Source: Streptomyces sp. TRM68416
Lineage (GTDB): Bacteria > Actinomycetota > Actinomycetes > Streptomycetales > Streptomycetaceae
Assembly (NCBI RefSeq): GCF_014596915.1
Contig: NZ_JACVWU010000006.1
Span: 62,001 to 126,000 of the forward strand
Direction of reading: 5' to 3'
Length of the DNA: 64,000 nt
Position numbers and translations under genes: made by a program. Within the stretch, counting starts at the first letter, position 1. Each line of letters opens with the position of its first letter. Below the pieces are notes generated by a model that saw nothing but the letters and a program-made list of their open reading frames with translations, was not told the DNA's origin and did no database searches. Positions 25,827 to 34,433 of the stretch are shown piece by piece.

Positions 25827-26537
25827 TCAGCCCCGGTCGGTGCGGCCTGTGTGGTCGGTACGGACTCGCTGGGCGATGTCCCGCAGCTTGACGTTGTGCT
25901 GCTGAGAGATGCGGCGCAGCACGTTGAAGGCCTCGTCCTCGCTGAGCTTGTGACGTTCCATCAGGATGCCCATCGCCTCACCAATGGCGTGCCGGGTCTT
26001 CATGGCGTCCTCGAGCTGATCGATGGTGCGGGCGTCCGCAAGGGCGACGGCGGCGTGCGAGGCCAGCAGCCAGGCGGCGGTCTCGATGTCCTGATCGAAT
26101 GCGCCGGGACGGCGAGCGTAGAGATTCAGCGCGCCGAAGTCCTCGTCATGGGTGTAGAGGAGCACGCCGGTCATGCTGCCGATCCCCAGCCCGCGGGCCG
26201 CGGCTGCGAACCGCGGCCAACCCGTCTGCGGCTGTGTCATGTCCGCGATCCGGAAAACGCGCTCGCTCTGTGCGTCCTTCGAGCGGCGCGCGAGGTCGAA
26301 GCAAGGACCTTCGTTCAGCTCGCCCTGCAGGCGGTCGGACGCCTCGACCAAGTTCCCGCAGGACGACAGCGTGACCGCCCGGCCTTTGCGCACCGCCAGG
26401 ATCCCGGCCGCGTCGCAGCCAGCCACCAGTCGCACCGCCGCCTGCGCGATCTCGTCCAGCGTCTCCTGCACCGAATCCTGCGACAGCAGGTCCCGGGCGA
26501 GCTGGGCCATCATCTCGGCGAATTCCCGCCACTCCAC
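25827..26537 (-). CDS. GAF-ANTAR antitermination-type regulator
   Basis: About 236 residues from GTG 26537 (MEWREFAEMMAQLARDLLSQDSV); an upstream frame start at 26615 is possible. The N-terminal two thirds form a GAF sensor domain (LLSQDSVQETLDEIAQAAVRLVAGCDAAGILAV...GNLVEASDRLQGELNEGPCFD). The C-terminus is an ANTAR RNA-binding domain (QLEDAMKTRHAIGEAMGILMERHKLSEDEAFNVLRRISQQHNVKLRDIAQRV). Such proteins bind paired hairpins in nascent mRNA and prevent termination, tuned by the GAF ligand. It has no obvious partner gene here. Confidence 0.9.
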   Translation of the reverse strand: MEWREFAEMMAQLARDLLSQDSVQETLDEIAQAAVRLVAGCDAAGILAVRKGRAVTLSSCGNLVEASDRLQGELNEGPCFDLARRSKDAQSERVFRIADMTQPQTGWPRFAAAARGLGIGSMTGVLLYTHDEDFGALNLYARRPGAFDQDIETAAWLLASHAAVALADARTIDQLEDAMKTRHAIGEAMGILMERHKLSEDEAFNVLRRISQQHNVKLRDIAQRVRTDHTGRTDRG

Positions 26538-26615
26538 GGCCACCGCCTGTCTCGATGCCTGTGTGGCCACCCTATCGCCGAACCGCCCGTCACCGCCGGG
26601 TCCGGCCGCCACCAC

Positions 26616-28092
26616 ACCTGTGGAAGCCCTTGCTCCCCACTATCGCTCACAGCGTGCACACCTGCCGCGGGCGCCCGGGGCGGCTCGTCCGTTCCGGGCA
26701 CGAGGGCCCTTGAACAGAGTCTCTGCCGAGCCCGGTGATCACGTGCCGGCCTGTGCGCGCGGCACGGTCTGCGCCGTCCCCGACACGGCTGACCGCGCAT
26801 CCCGGCGCAAGAAGCCCGGTTTCCGTGGCGGTCTGCCGCCGCGCTTCGCCCCGGTCGGCCACAGCGCGCTGCCGCACACCGCACCCGGGACATCGGCCCT
26901 GGCCCGGAGGGTGCTCTGCTTGCCGATCACGCCTCGCGGGCTGCCTGATCGCCGCGTGTGGGGCGTTTGCCGCGCTGTTCTCCTCCCTCGTGCTCCCGTA
27001 CGTCGACGGCGCGGCCCGCAGACCTGGGCCCTGCTGCCCAGGGCGCAAAGGTGTTGAGGTGTCCGTCGAGGGGACTTGGTCCGCAGGCCGGGTCCGGCGG
27101 TATTCCCCGGGGGGCCGACCCGGCTCAGGCCCCTCCGGTTCAGCAGGGAGCCGGGGGGCGCCGTCACCGGGGCCAGGGCACGGTGTCCTGTGCGCGGGCG
27201 CAGCGGGCGCCTTCGCGGACTGCGAGGCTGTCTACCTGGGAGTGGCGGGGCAGCAGGTCGAAGACTTCTTCCCCCGTGAGGCCGCGGCCTGTGGGGCGCC
27301 CGCAGGCCCAGCAGGCCACCGTTGCACTGCCGGCGCAATCGCGTCCCGTGACGCGAGGTGGATGACGGGTGTCGGCTCCTCGGCCGAAGCAAGACCGCAC
27401 AGCAGCCGCCGGAAGCACCCCGTCCGACGGCTGCTGTGCCGTCCGCGGTGCCTGATGTCGAGCATGCGGCGGCCACCGGTGTCGCTCGGACGGCCTCAAC
27501 CCGCCGACGCCGACGGCAGGGAGTCGCGTCGTGTGCCGTCCGTCGTGGCCGGGGCCGTCCGCACGAGGCCGTACCGGCGCAGCCGACGGAACACCGGTCG
27601 GCGGGCGGAGTCGGCGTATGCCGGGCGAGGTGGGCCTTCGGGAACATCGGGCCCACTCGGGAAGCCCACGTCACGGGCGAGGGAATCCCACACGCTGTCC
27701 GGCGGCGTGAGCAGGTCCTGGTATTCGGTCGCGGGGCCCTCATGGTGGGGCGACCAGGCACAGGTGCCGAGCGTGACGCCGAGTTCTTCGGCCGCCTCGC
27801 AGCGGGCGGCGGGCAGCGGCGACGGGCAACGGGTGATGGGTGATGGGCGGCGGGCAACGGGGGATGGGCGGCGGGCTGATCGTCGGAGCAGGCGCCGCTC
27901 CGGCACTGCGCCCCTGTCCGCTCGCGGCTCGACGGCCGATGCCGTCGTCGTCGTGGTCCCCGCCTTGCCGGCCCCACCCATCCTGCGGTGCTCGCTGTGG
28001 TGGTCCTGCACCAGCGGCTCGGCCGGCGTCGCGCGCTCGGAGTGCCGGGAGCTGCGGCCCGTACCACTGGGCCGGCGCTCTCCTGCGGGGCA
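26616..28092. other. Gene-poor stretch with decayed coding remnants
   Basis: No frame in this ~1.5 kb has a domain, ribosome site and consistent composition together. Minus-strand fragments look like protein but are broken: EAAEELGVTLGTCAWSPHH and a following AARDVGFPSGPD-like segment (about 27496-27798), GLTGEEVFDLLPRHSQVDSL (27170-27310), and RRLLCGLASAEEPTPVIHLA in another frame. One short hydrophobic stretch on the plus strand (LIAACGAFAALFSSLVLPY, near 26950) is not part of a good gene. I conclude it holds eroded genes. Confidence 0.5.
27804..27875. repeat. G-rich minisatellite (GGGCGGC/GGGCAAC/GGGTGATGG units)
   Basis: A block of short G-rich units, GGGCGGC, GGGCAGC, GGGCAAC, GGGTGAT and GGGGAT, repeats about nine times with 7-8 bp spacing. 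It is a slippage-type array inside the gene-poor stretch, with runs of three or more G that could fold as G-quadruplex DNA or RNA. Confidence 0.7.
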
Positions 28093-28118
28093 TTCCCGCG
28101 TTCCCGCGTTCCCGCGAT
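28093..28118. repeat. TTCCCGCG tandem repeat upstream of the oxidoreductase
   Basis: The 8-bp unit TTCCCGCG occurs about three times in a row, then degenerates to ATCCCCGC. It lies some 45 bp before the operator O3 and 100 bp before the oxidoreductase start. No known protein site was recognised. Confidence 0.6.
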
Positions 28119-28160
28119 CCCCGCATGCCCGTGCCGCATCCGACCGCGTCGCCCACGCCA

Positions 28161-28174
28161 TGGGAACGTACCCA
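28161..28174. promoter_or_regulatory. LacI-type operator O3 in the oxidoreductase promoter
   Basis: TGGGAACGTACCCA is one base different from the sites O1/O2 in the sugar operon promoter (TGGGAACGTGCCCA). It lies directly before a TAGAGT -10-like hexamer at 28175-28180. A related half-site, GGGACGTACC, follows at 28183-28192. A repressor here would block the promoter of the gene starting at 28220. Confidence 0.75.
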
Positions 28175-28219
28175 TAGAGTGCGGGACGTACCGCGAGCAC
28201 CGCTGAACAGGAGAAGCAC

Positions 28220-29209
28220 GTGACACAAGAGCCCTTGCGTTGGGGTGTCCTGGCGACCGGGGGCATGGCCGCCGCCTTCACCGAGGATCTGCTGCGGTTG
28301 CCGGACGCGCGGGTCACCGCGGTCGGATCCCGGTCGGCGGAGGCCGCGCGAACGTTCGCGGCACGGTTCGGTATCCCCCGTGCGCACGGCAGCTGGCGGG
28401 AGCTGGCCGCCGATGCGGAGGTCGACGTCGTCTACGTGGCCACCCCCCACGCCCAGCATGTGGCGGCCGCGACGGCCTGCCTGGAGGCCGGCAAGCCGGT
28501 GCTGTGCGAGAAGCCCTTCGCCCTCAGCGGCCGACAGGCCCGCATGCTGACCGAACTGGCCGAGAAGCAGGGCCTGTTCGTGATGGAGGCGATGTGGACG
28601 TGCGTCAACCCGGCCGTACTGCGCATCGCGGAGCTGGTGGCCGAGGGCGCCATCGGGCAGGTCCGCGCCCTGCACGCCGACTTCGGCATCCGCGTGGACG
28701 CGCCCCCGGAACACCGCCTGTGGGACCCGGCGGCGGGCGGCGGCGCCCTGCTGGACCTGGGCACCTACGCGGTGTCCTTCGCCCACCTGCTCCTCGGCGC
28801 TCCCGAGACGGTCACCGCCCACGCCCGGCTGTCGCCGCGGGGTGTCGACGAGCAGACGGGCATGCTGTTCGGCTACCGGGACGGCGCTATGGCCGTACTG
28901 ACGTGCTCGCTGCTCGCGCAGGACGAGCACCGGGCGACGGTGTACGGCACCACCGGCCGCATCGAGATACCGGCCGACTTCTTCAATCCCCCGTCCTTCG
29001 TCCTGCACCGCGACGGGCACGAGCCCCGGGCCGTGACCGCCGCGCCGCAGGAAGGACACGGCTACGGGCACCAGGCCAGAGAGGTGATGCGCTGTCTGCG
29101 GGCGGGCCTGACGGCGTCACCGCTGCTGCCTCCGGCCCACACCCTGGCCGTGATGGACACCCTGGACCAGGTGCGTGAACGGATCGGAGTGCGCTACCCC
29201 GGCGAGTGA
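28220..29209 (+). CDS. Gfo/Idh/MocA-family NAD(P)-dependent oxidoreductase
   Basis: 329 residues from GTG 28220 with AGGAGAAG upstream. The N-terminal Rossmann fold opens GVLATGGMAAAFTEDL, with VYVATPHAQH, then the conserved EKP triad (Glu97-Lys98-Pro99). The C-terminal GFO/IDH/MocA_C domain follows (GALHADFGIRVD...LWDPAAGGGALLDLGTYAVSFAHLLLG). The enzyme oxidises or reduces a sugar or cyclitol hydroxyl with NAD(P). The upstream operator is the same as in the beta-glucosidase/ABC transporter operon that it converges on, so it probably acts on a sugar made available by that system. Confidence 0.92.
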   Translation: MTQEPLRWGVLATGGMAAAFTEDLLRLPDARVTAVGSRSAEAARTFAARFGIPRAHGSWRELAADAEVDVVYVATPHAQHVAAATACLEAGKPVLCEKPFALSGRQARMLTELAEKQGLFVMEAMWTCVNPAVLRIAELVAEGAIGQVRALHADFGIRVDAPPEHRLWDPAAGGGALLDLGTYAVSFAHLLLGAPETVTAHARLSPRGVDEQTGMLFGYRDGAMAVLTCSLLAQDEHRATVYGTTGRIEIPADFFNPPSFVLHRDGHEPRAVTAAPQEGHGYGHQAREVMRCLRAGLTASPLLPPAHTLAVMDTLDQVRERIGVRYPGE

Positions 29210-29217
29210 CGCGCGCG

Positions 29218-29246
29218 AGCCCGTCCCCCGGGCCGGAGGACGGGCT
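29218..29246. terminator. Bidirectional hairpin terminator
   Basis: AGCCCGTCC (29218-29226) pairs with GGACGGGCT (29238-29246), a 9-bp stem with an 11-nt loop, between the convergent oxidoreductase and beta-glucosidase genes. Confidence 0.75.
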
Positions 29247-29290
29247 GCGGAACGCGGCAGGGGGCCGGAGAACGGCGCCCCGGGCGTGGG

Positions 29291-30733
29291 TCAGGCGCCG
29301 GGCAGGACTCCGGTGCGCGCCACCTGGGAGTACCAGCGGGCGCTCGCCTTGGGGATGCGCCGCCCGGTCGGGTAGTCGACGTAGACGGTGCCGAAGCGCT
29401 TGCTGTATCCGTGCGCCCACTCGAAGTTGTCCAGCAGCGACCACAGGAAGTACCCGCGTACGTCGGAGCCGTCGCGCAGGGCGTCGTGCACGGCGGCCAG
29501 GTGGTCGCGCACATAGGCGATCCGGCCCGGGTCGTTGACGTTGCCCTCGGGGTCGGCGTAGTCGTCGAACGCCGCGCCGTTCTCGGTGATGACCAGGGGC
29601 AGTTCGGGGAAGTCGGAGGACAGCCGGCGCAGCAGCTCGTACAGGCCGCTCGGGTCGATGGCCCAGCCCATGGCGGTGGTCTCGCCCGGGCTCTGGTGGA
29701 AGGCGACGGTGTCGGCGCCCGGCCACGGGCTGAAGTCGCTGCGGCCGTGCCCGTCGGAGGTGTGGGTGCCGCTGCCGTCGGAGTGCGAGACGAGCGTGGG
29801 CGAGTAGTAGTTCACGCCGAGGAAGTCCAGCGGCTGGTGGGCCGTCGCCAGGTCGCCGTCCCGCACGAAGGACCAGTCGGTCACCGTGGCGGTGTCCTTG
29901 AACAGGTCCTCCGGGTAGGCGCCGCGCAGCATGGGTCCGGTGAAGACCCGGTTGGCCAGGGCGTCGATCCGGCGGGCGGCGTCGGTGTCGGCCCCGGTCG
30001 CGGTGAGGGGGCGTACGTGGTGGATGTTGAGGGTGACCGACACCTGGGCGTCGGCACGGAGCCGGTCGCGCAGCGCCTGTACGGCCAGGCCGTGGCCGAG
30101 GTTGAGGTGGTGGGCGGCGCGCAGCGCGGCGACCGGGTCGGTGCGGCCGGGGGCGTGCACTCCCGAGCCGTAGCCGAGGAAGGCGCTGCACCAGGGTTCG
30201 TTGAGGGTGGTCCAGGTGCGCACGCGGTCACCGAGGGCTTCGGCGGCCAGTGAGGCGTACTCGGCGAACCGCTCGGCGGTGGCGCGTTCGGGCCAGCCGC
30301 CGGCGTCCTCCAGTTCCTGGGGCAGGTCCCAGTGGTAGAGGGTGGCGACGGGCTGGATGCCCTTGTCGAGCAGGTCGTCGACGAGACGCCGGTAGAAGTC
30401 CAGGCCCTTCTGCACGGCGGGGCCGCGGCCGGTGGGCTGGATGCGGGGCCAGGCGAGGGAGAAGCGGTAGGCGCCGACGCCGAGTTCGGCCATGAGGGCG
30501 ACGTCCTCGCGCCAGCGGTGGTAGTGGTCGGTGGCGATGTCCCCGGTGTCGCCGTTGCGGACCCGGCCCGGGGTGCGGGCGTAGGTGTCCCAGATGGACG
30601 GGGTCCGGCCGTCCTCTCCGGCGGCCCCCTCGATCTGGTAGGAGGCGGTTGCGGTGCCCCAGAGGAAGCCCTTCGGGAAGGTGCGGGAGGCGTCCGGGGC
30701 GGACGCGGTCTGCTGTCGTGCTGCGGTGACCAC
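29291..30733 (-). CDS. GH1 family beta-glucosidase
   Basis: 480 residues, the usual length of a GH1 enzyme. N-terminal signature [19 protein letters not shown], acid/base Glu179 in [10 protein letters not shown], nucleophile Glu384 in [12 protein letters not shown], and [26 protein letters not shown]. No signal peptide, so it works on sugars imported to the cytoplasm such as cellobiose or other beta-glucosides. It is the last gene of the binding protein/permease operon (48 bp after the second permease), as in the cellobiose ceb-bglC systems. Substrate specificity is not fixed by sequence alone. Confidence 0.93.
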   Translation of the reverse strand: MVTAARQQTASAPDASRTFPKGFLWGTATASYQIEGAAGEDGRTPSIWDTYARTPGRVRNGDTGDIATDHYHRWREDVALMAELGVGAYRFSLAWPRIQPTGRGPAVQKGLDFYRRLVDDLLDKGIQPVATLYHWDLPQELEDAGGWPERATAERFAEYASLAAEALGDRVRTWTTLNEPWCSAFLGYGSGVHAPGRTDPVAALRAAHHLNLGHGLAVQALRDRLRADAQVSVTLNIHHVRPLTATGADTDAARRIDALANRVFTGPMLRGAYPEDLFKDTATVTDWSFVRDGDLATAHQPLDFLGVNYYSPTLVSHSDGSGTHTSDGHGRSDFSPWPGADTVAFHQSPGETTAMGWAIDPSGLYELLRRLSSDFPELPLVITENGAAFDDYADPEGNVNDPGRIAYVRDHLAAVHDALRDGSDVRGYFLWSLLDNFEWAHGYSKRFGTVYVDYPTGRRIPKASARWYSQVARTGVLPGA

Positions 30734-30781
30734 GTGTGTCCTTTCGGAAAGAGGGTGTATCGGTGGGAGTGGGGGCGGGGG

Positions 30782-31705
30782 TCAGCCCTTGACCGCGCCC
30801 GCCATGATGCCGCTGACGATCTGCCGGCCGAAGACGATGAACATCGCCAGCAGCGGGAGCGTGCCGAGGAGGGCGCCCGCCATGATCAGGGACTGGTCGC
30901 GGACGTATCCGGCGCTGAGCTGGGTGAGGGCGACGGGGACGGTCGGGTTGCTCATGTCGAGCACCACGAACGGCCAGAAGAAGTCGTTCCAGGCGTGCAC
31001 GAAAGTGATCATGAAGAGGACCGCCATCGCGGGCCGTGCGACGGGCAGCACGATGCTCCAGAAGATCCGCAGCGAGTGCGCGCCGTCCACCCGGCCGGCC
31101 TCGACGAGTTCGTCGGGCAGCGCCTCGCTGAGGTACTGCCGCATGAAGAACACCCCGACGGCGCTCACCAGGGTGGGGAAGATGACGGCGGGCAGCTGCT
31201 GCGACCAGCCCAGCTCGGACATCATCATGAACAGCGGCACGACGCCGAGTTGGGGCGGCACCATCATCGTGCCGATCACCAGCATGAGCAGGACGTTGCG
31301 GCCCTTGAAGCGCAGTTTGGCGAAGGCGAAGCCGGCGAGGGTCGCGAACATCACCGTGGACAGGGCGATCACTCCGGCCACGATCGTGCTGTTGACCATG
31401 GCCTTGCCCATGGCCGCCTCGTCCCAGGCGCGGGCCAGGTTGCTGAACAGGTTCGGTCCGGGCAGGAACGGCGGCGGCGTCTGGCTGACACGGGTGTTGT
31501 CGGTCGAGGCCGCCACCATCGTCCAGTACAGCGGGAAGATCGACAGGATGGCGACGATACCGAGCAGGACGTAGGCGAGCGGGCCCGCGTGGTGCTGGCG
31601 GCCGGCGCCGGGCCGGAACACACCCAGGCCGCGGCGGGCGGCGGGCTTGGTGACGGGGGTCCGGGCGGGGGCGTCCGTCCGGACCGGGAGGCTTTCTGTG
31701 GTCAT
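30782..31705 (-). CDS. Sugar ABC transporter permease, MalG/CebG type
   Basis: 307 residues. Six membrane segments, beginning LAYVLLGIVAILSIFPLYWTMV, and the cytoplasmic EAA motif ELVEAGRVDGAHSLRIFWSIVLPVARPAMAV that contacts the ATPase. The N-terminus has the hydrophilic lead of sugar permeases of the CUT1 class. Co-operonic with the partner permease (12 bp gap) and the beta-glucosidase. The pair forms the transmembrane channel for an oligosaccharide or glucoside. Confidence 0.93.
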   Translation of the reverse strand: MTTESLPVRTDAPARTPVTKPAARRGLGVFRPGAGRQHHAGPLAYVLLGIVAILSIFPLYWTMVAASTDNTRVSQTPPPFLPGPNLFSNLARAWDEAAMGKAMVNSTIVAGVIALSTVMFATLAGFAFAKLRFKGRNVLLMLVIGTMMVPPQLGVVPLFMMMSELGWSQQLPAVIFPTLVSAVGVFFMRQYLSEALPDELVEAGRVDGAHSLRIFWSIVLPVARPAMAVLFMITFVHAWNDFFWPFVVLDMSNPTVPVALTQLSAGYVRDQSLIMAGALLGTLPLLAMFIVFGRQIVSGIMAGAVKG

Positions 31706-31717
31706 GACGACTCCAGG

Positions 31718-32713
31718 TCAGGACGTACGGGCGCGCAGGCGCTTGATGAGGCGCTGCGCCACGAAGACGACGACGAGCAGCAGGAACATCGCCCAGGCGA
31801 CGGTCGCCGAGCGGCCCATCTGGTAGTTCTTCCAGCCCTCCTCGTACAGCAGCAGGCCCAGCGTCTGGTACTGGTTGTCGGCGCCGCCCGTGACCCCGTT
31901 GGGGCCCTGGCCGAAGATCAGTGGCTCGCCGAACAGCTGGGTCGCGCCGATGGTGGAGAGCACGATGGTGAAGACGATGGTGGAGCGGATCCCCGGCACG
32001 GTGACGTGCGTGAACTGCTTCCAGCGGGAGGCGCCGTCGAGGGCGGCGGCCTCGTACCGGTCGGCGGGGACGGCCTGCATGGCGGCGAGGTAGAGCAGCG
32101 CGTTGTAGCCGGTCCACCGCCAGATGACGATCGTGGAGATGGCGATCTGGGCGGGCCACTTGTCGGCCTCCCAGTTCACCGGGTCGAGGCCGATCGCGCC
32201 GAACGCCCAGTTGATCATGCCGAAGTCGCGCTCGAAGAGCATGGTGAAGACGAGGGCCGCGGCACCGACCGAGGTGGCGTACGGGACGAGCGAGGCGACC
32301 CGGAAGAAGAGCGAGCCGCGCATGCGGTAGTTGAGCAGGTGCGCCAGACCGAGTGCCATCAGAAGCTGCGGCACCGTGGAGATGACACCGATGGTGATGG
32401 TGTTGGCCAGCGCGTTCCAGAAGCGGTCGTCGTTCCACAGGTCGACGTAGTTGTCGAACGCCACCCACTCCATGACGTCCAGGGTGGCGAGCTCCACCCG
32501 GTGCAGGGAGATCCAGGAGGTGTAGACGAGGGGGTAGAAGCTGAACGCGGCGAACACGACGAAGAACGGGGCGACGAAGGCGTAGGGCGCGCCCTTGAGG
32601 TCGAGGCGGTGCAGCAGCGCGCCGCGGCGCCGTCCGGCGCCTTCGCCGCCGGGGTGCGGAGACGGACCCCGACGGCCCTCGCCGGCCTGGGCCTTGGTGG
32701 TGGAGGTGGCCAC
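31718..32713 (-). CDS. Sugar ABC transporter permease, MalF/CebF type
   Basis: 331 residues. Six membrane segments from APYAFVAPFFVVFAAFSFYPLVYTSWISL onward and an EAA loop (ADRYEAAALDGASRWKQFTHVTVPGI). The first 30 residues are Gly/Arg-rich and cytoplasmic. It is the CUT1-class partner of the following permease. Between the binding-protein stop and this start there are about 100 bp. Confidence 0.93.
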   Translation of the reverse strand: MATSTTKAQAGEGRRGPSPHPGGEGAGRRRGALLHRLDLKGAPYAFVAPFFVVFAAFSFYPLVYTSWISLHRVELATLDVMEWVAFDNYVDLWNDDRFWNALANTITIGVISTVPQLLMALGLAHLLNYRMRGSLFFRVASLVPYATSVGAAALVFTMLFERDFGMINWAFGAIGLDPVNWEADKWPAQIAISTIVIWRWTGYNALLYLAAMQAVPADRYEAAALDGASRWKQFTHVTVPGIRSTIVFTIVLSTIGATQLFGEPLIFGQGPNGVTGGADNQYQTLGLLLYEEGWKNYQMGRSATVAWAMFLLLVVVFVAQRLIKRLRARTS

Positions 32714-32816
32714 CGGACTTCCTTCCTGAGAGCGGATGAGGGGGCCGGGGCCCGGGCCCGCCCGCCGTCGGAGACGGACGGGCCCGGTCGGCCGGAGCGG
32801 TCGAGGGACCGAGGGG

Positions 32817-34130
32817 TCAGCCGACCGCCTTCTCGATGCGCTCCGCGGTGGTCTCCCACGCCTCGTCGCGTGCGGTGCCCTGCTGCTCGATCAGGGTCAG
32901 GCCCTGGGAGAAGGTGTCCTTGATCGTGCCGTCCTTGCGGCCGAGGACCTGCTTGTCCGGGATCTCCTGGGCGGCGGCGCCGAAGATCTCGCCTATCGGG
33001 GCGTTGCCGAAGTACTCCGAGGTGATGTCCTTGACCTCGGGGCTCTCCAGTGCCTTCTGCGAGGACGGGACGCTGCCCTGCTTCTTGAAGATGTGGGCCT
33101 GCTGCTCCGGCGCGGTCAGCCAGGCGGCGAGCTTCTTCGCCTCCTCCTTCACTGGGCTCTGCTCCATCACGCCGAGGAAGGAGCCGCCCCAGTTGGCGCC
33201 CTTGGGGGCCTTGGCGACGTCCCACTTGCCCTTGTTCGCCTCGCCGGCCTTCTCACCGATGTGGCCGAGCATCCAGGCCGGGCAGACGGCCGTGGCGAAC
33301 GTGCCGTTGGCCAGGCCGGGGTCCCAACCGGGCTGGAACTGGCGGAGCTTGGCGGTCAGTCCGTCCTCGGCGGCGTCCACGGCGAGGTTCCAGGCCTCCT
33401 TGACGGCCGGGTTCTTGTCGTAGATCAGCTCGCCCTGGGCGTTGTAGTACTGCTCGGGGTAGCCGAAGACCATGGCGTTGAACAGGCCGCTGGCGGCGTC
33501 CATGAACGCCACGTCGCCGCCCTTGAAGTCCTTCTTGAAGGTGCGGCCGACCTCGACGTACTTCTTCCAGTCGCCCTCCCACAGCTTGGCGACCTCGTCG
33601 CGGTCGGTGGGCAGGCCGGCCTGCTCGAAGTAGTCCTTGCGGTAGCAGACCGCCATCGGGCCGATGTCGGTGCCGAGGCCCAGGACCTTGCCGTCCTCGG
33701 TGGTGATCTGGGACTGCTTCCAGGGCAGGAAGTGGTCGGTGCCCGGCACGTCGGAGAAGTCCGCGAACTTGTCGGCCTGGGTGTCGACGATCTCCTTCGC
33801 CCGGCCGATCTCGATGCCCTGGATGTCCTTCAGGCCCTTGCCGGCCGCGAGCCGGGTCTGCAGCGCGGTGTAGTACGTCTGCTCGTCACCGGCCACCTCG
33901 GCCTTGATCTCGACGCCCGGGTTCTCCTTCTCGTACTGCTCCAGCAGGCCCGTCTCCTTGAAGCCCATCACTCCGTACAGGCCCACGGTGATGACGACCT
34001 TGCCGTCCTTCTTGCCGCCGCCGGTGACGGAGTCGTCGCTGCCGCCGCAGCCGACGACGAGCGCGAGCGCGCCGGTGGCCGCGACGGCCGCGAGCGCTCC
34101 GGTCCGTGATGACCTTCTGACAGTTGCCAT
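32817..34130 (-). CDS. Sugar ABC transporter substrate-binding lipoprotein
   Basis: 437 residues from ATG 34130, preceded by GGAGGAAG; a longer frame to 34376 crosses the operators and is discarded. The signal peptide ends with lipobox LVVGC, acylated at Cys28. The mature protein has the type 1 periplasmic-binding fold of CUT1 sugar receptors (VVITVGLYGVMGFKETGLLEQYEKENPGVEIKAE, GWDPGLANGTFATAVCPAWMLGHIG). It hands its sugar to the two permeases downstream. The cellulose-derived sugar cellobiose is the likeliest ligand by arrangement, but other beta-glucosides are possible. Confidence 0.92.
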   Translation of the reverse strand: MATVRRSSRTGALAAVAATGALALVVGCGGSDDSVTGGGKKDGKVVITVGLYGVMGFKETGLLEQYEKENPGVEIKAEVAGDEQTYYTALQTRLAAGKGLKDIQGIEIGRAKEIVDTQADKFADFSDVPGTDHFLPWKQSQITTEDGKVLGLGTDIGPMAVCYRKDYFEQAGLPTDRDEVAKLWEGDWKKYVEVGRTFKKDFKGGDVAFMDAASGLFNAMVFGYPEQYYNAQGELIYDKNPAVKEAWNLAVDAAEDGLTAKLRQFQPGWDPGLANGTFATAVCPAWMLGHIGEKAGEANKGKWDVAKAPKGANWGGSFLGVMEQSPVKEEAKKLAAWLTAPEQQAHIFKKQGSVPSSQKALESPEVKDITSEYFGNAPIGEIFGAAAQEIPDKQVLGRKDGTIKDTFSQGLTLIEQQGTARDEAWETTAERIEKAVG

Positions 34131-34208
34131 GTTTCTTCCTCCAAGCGACGGCGCCGGCGCACCGGAGCAGCGGGTTCCGTGATGCCTACGGGGTGGGTGA
34201 AATGTCGG

Positions 34209-34244
34209 TGGGCACGTTCCCACCGACGGGTGGGAACGTGCCCA
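34209..34244. promoter_or_regulatory. Twin LacI-type operators O1 and O2
   Basis: TGGGCACGTTCCCA (34209-34222) and TGGGAACGTGCCCA (34231-34244) are exact reverse complements, with centres 22 bp apart, or about two helical turns. Both lie between the divergent repressor and binding-protein genes. A -35 TTGACA for the sugar operon is seen on the minus strand at 34285-34280, so the sites are near or just after the operon start. The sequence is similar to the CebR box TGGGAGCGCTCCCA (11 of 14 bases). Confidence 0.8.
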
Positions 34245-34433
34245 CCAGTGGATGGAAGACTCGTGGCAGGGATCGGCTATGTCAATAACTTGAAAACAAT
34301 TCGTGCGCGGCGGCCGGGTCCGGTGTTCGCTTCGTGACCTCGGCGGGAGTGCTGTGCCCCTCCCCGCGTCTGCCACAATTGCCGCTGGTCAGGTCCGCGG
34401 CCGGTGCCGCGCGACCGTTGCCGGGAGGAGCAC

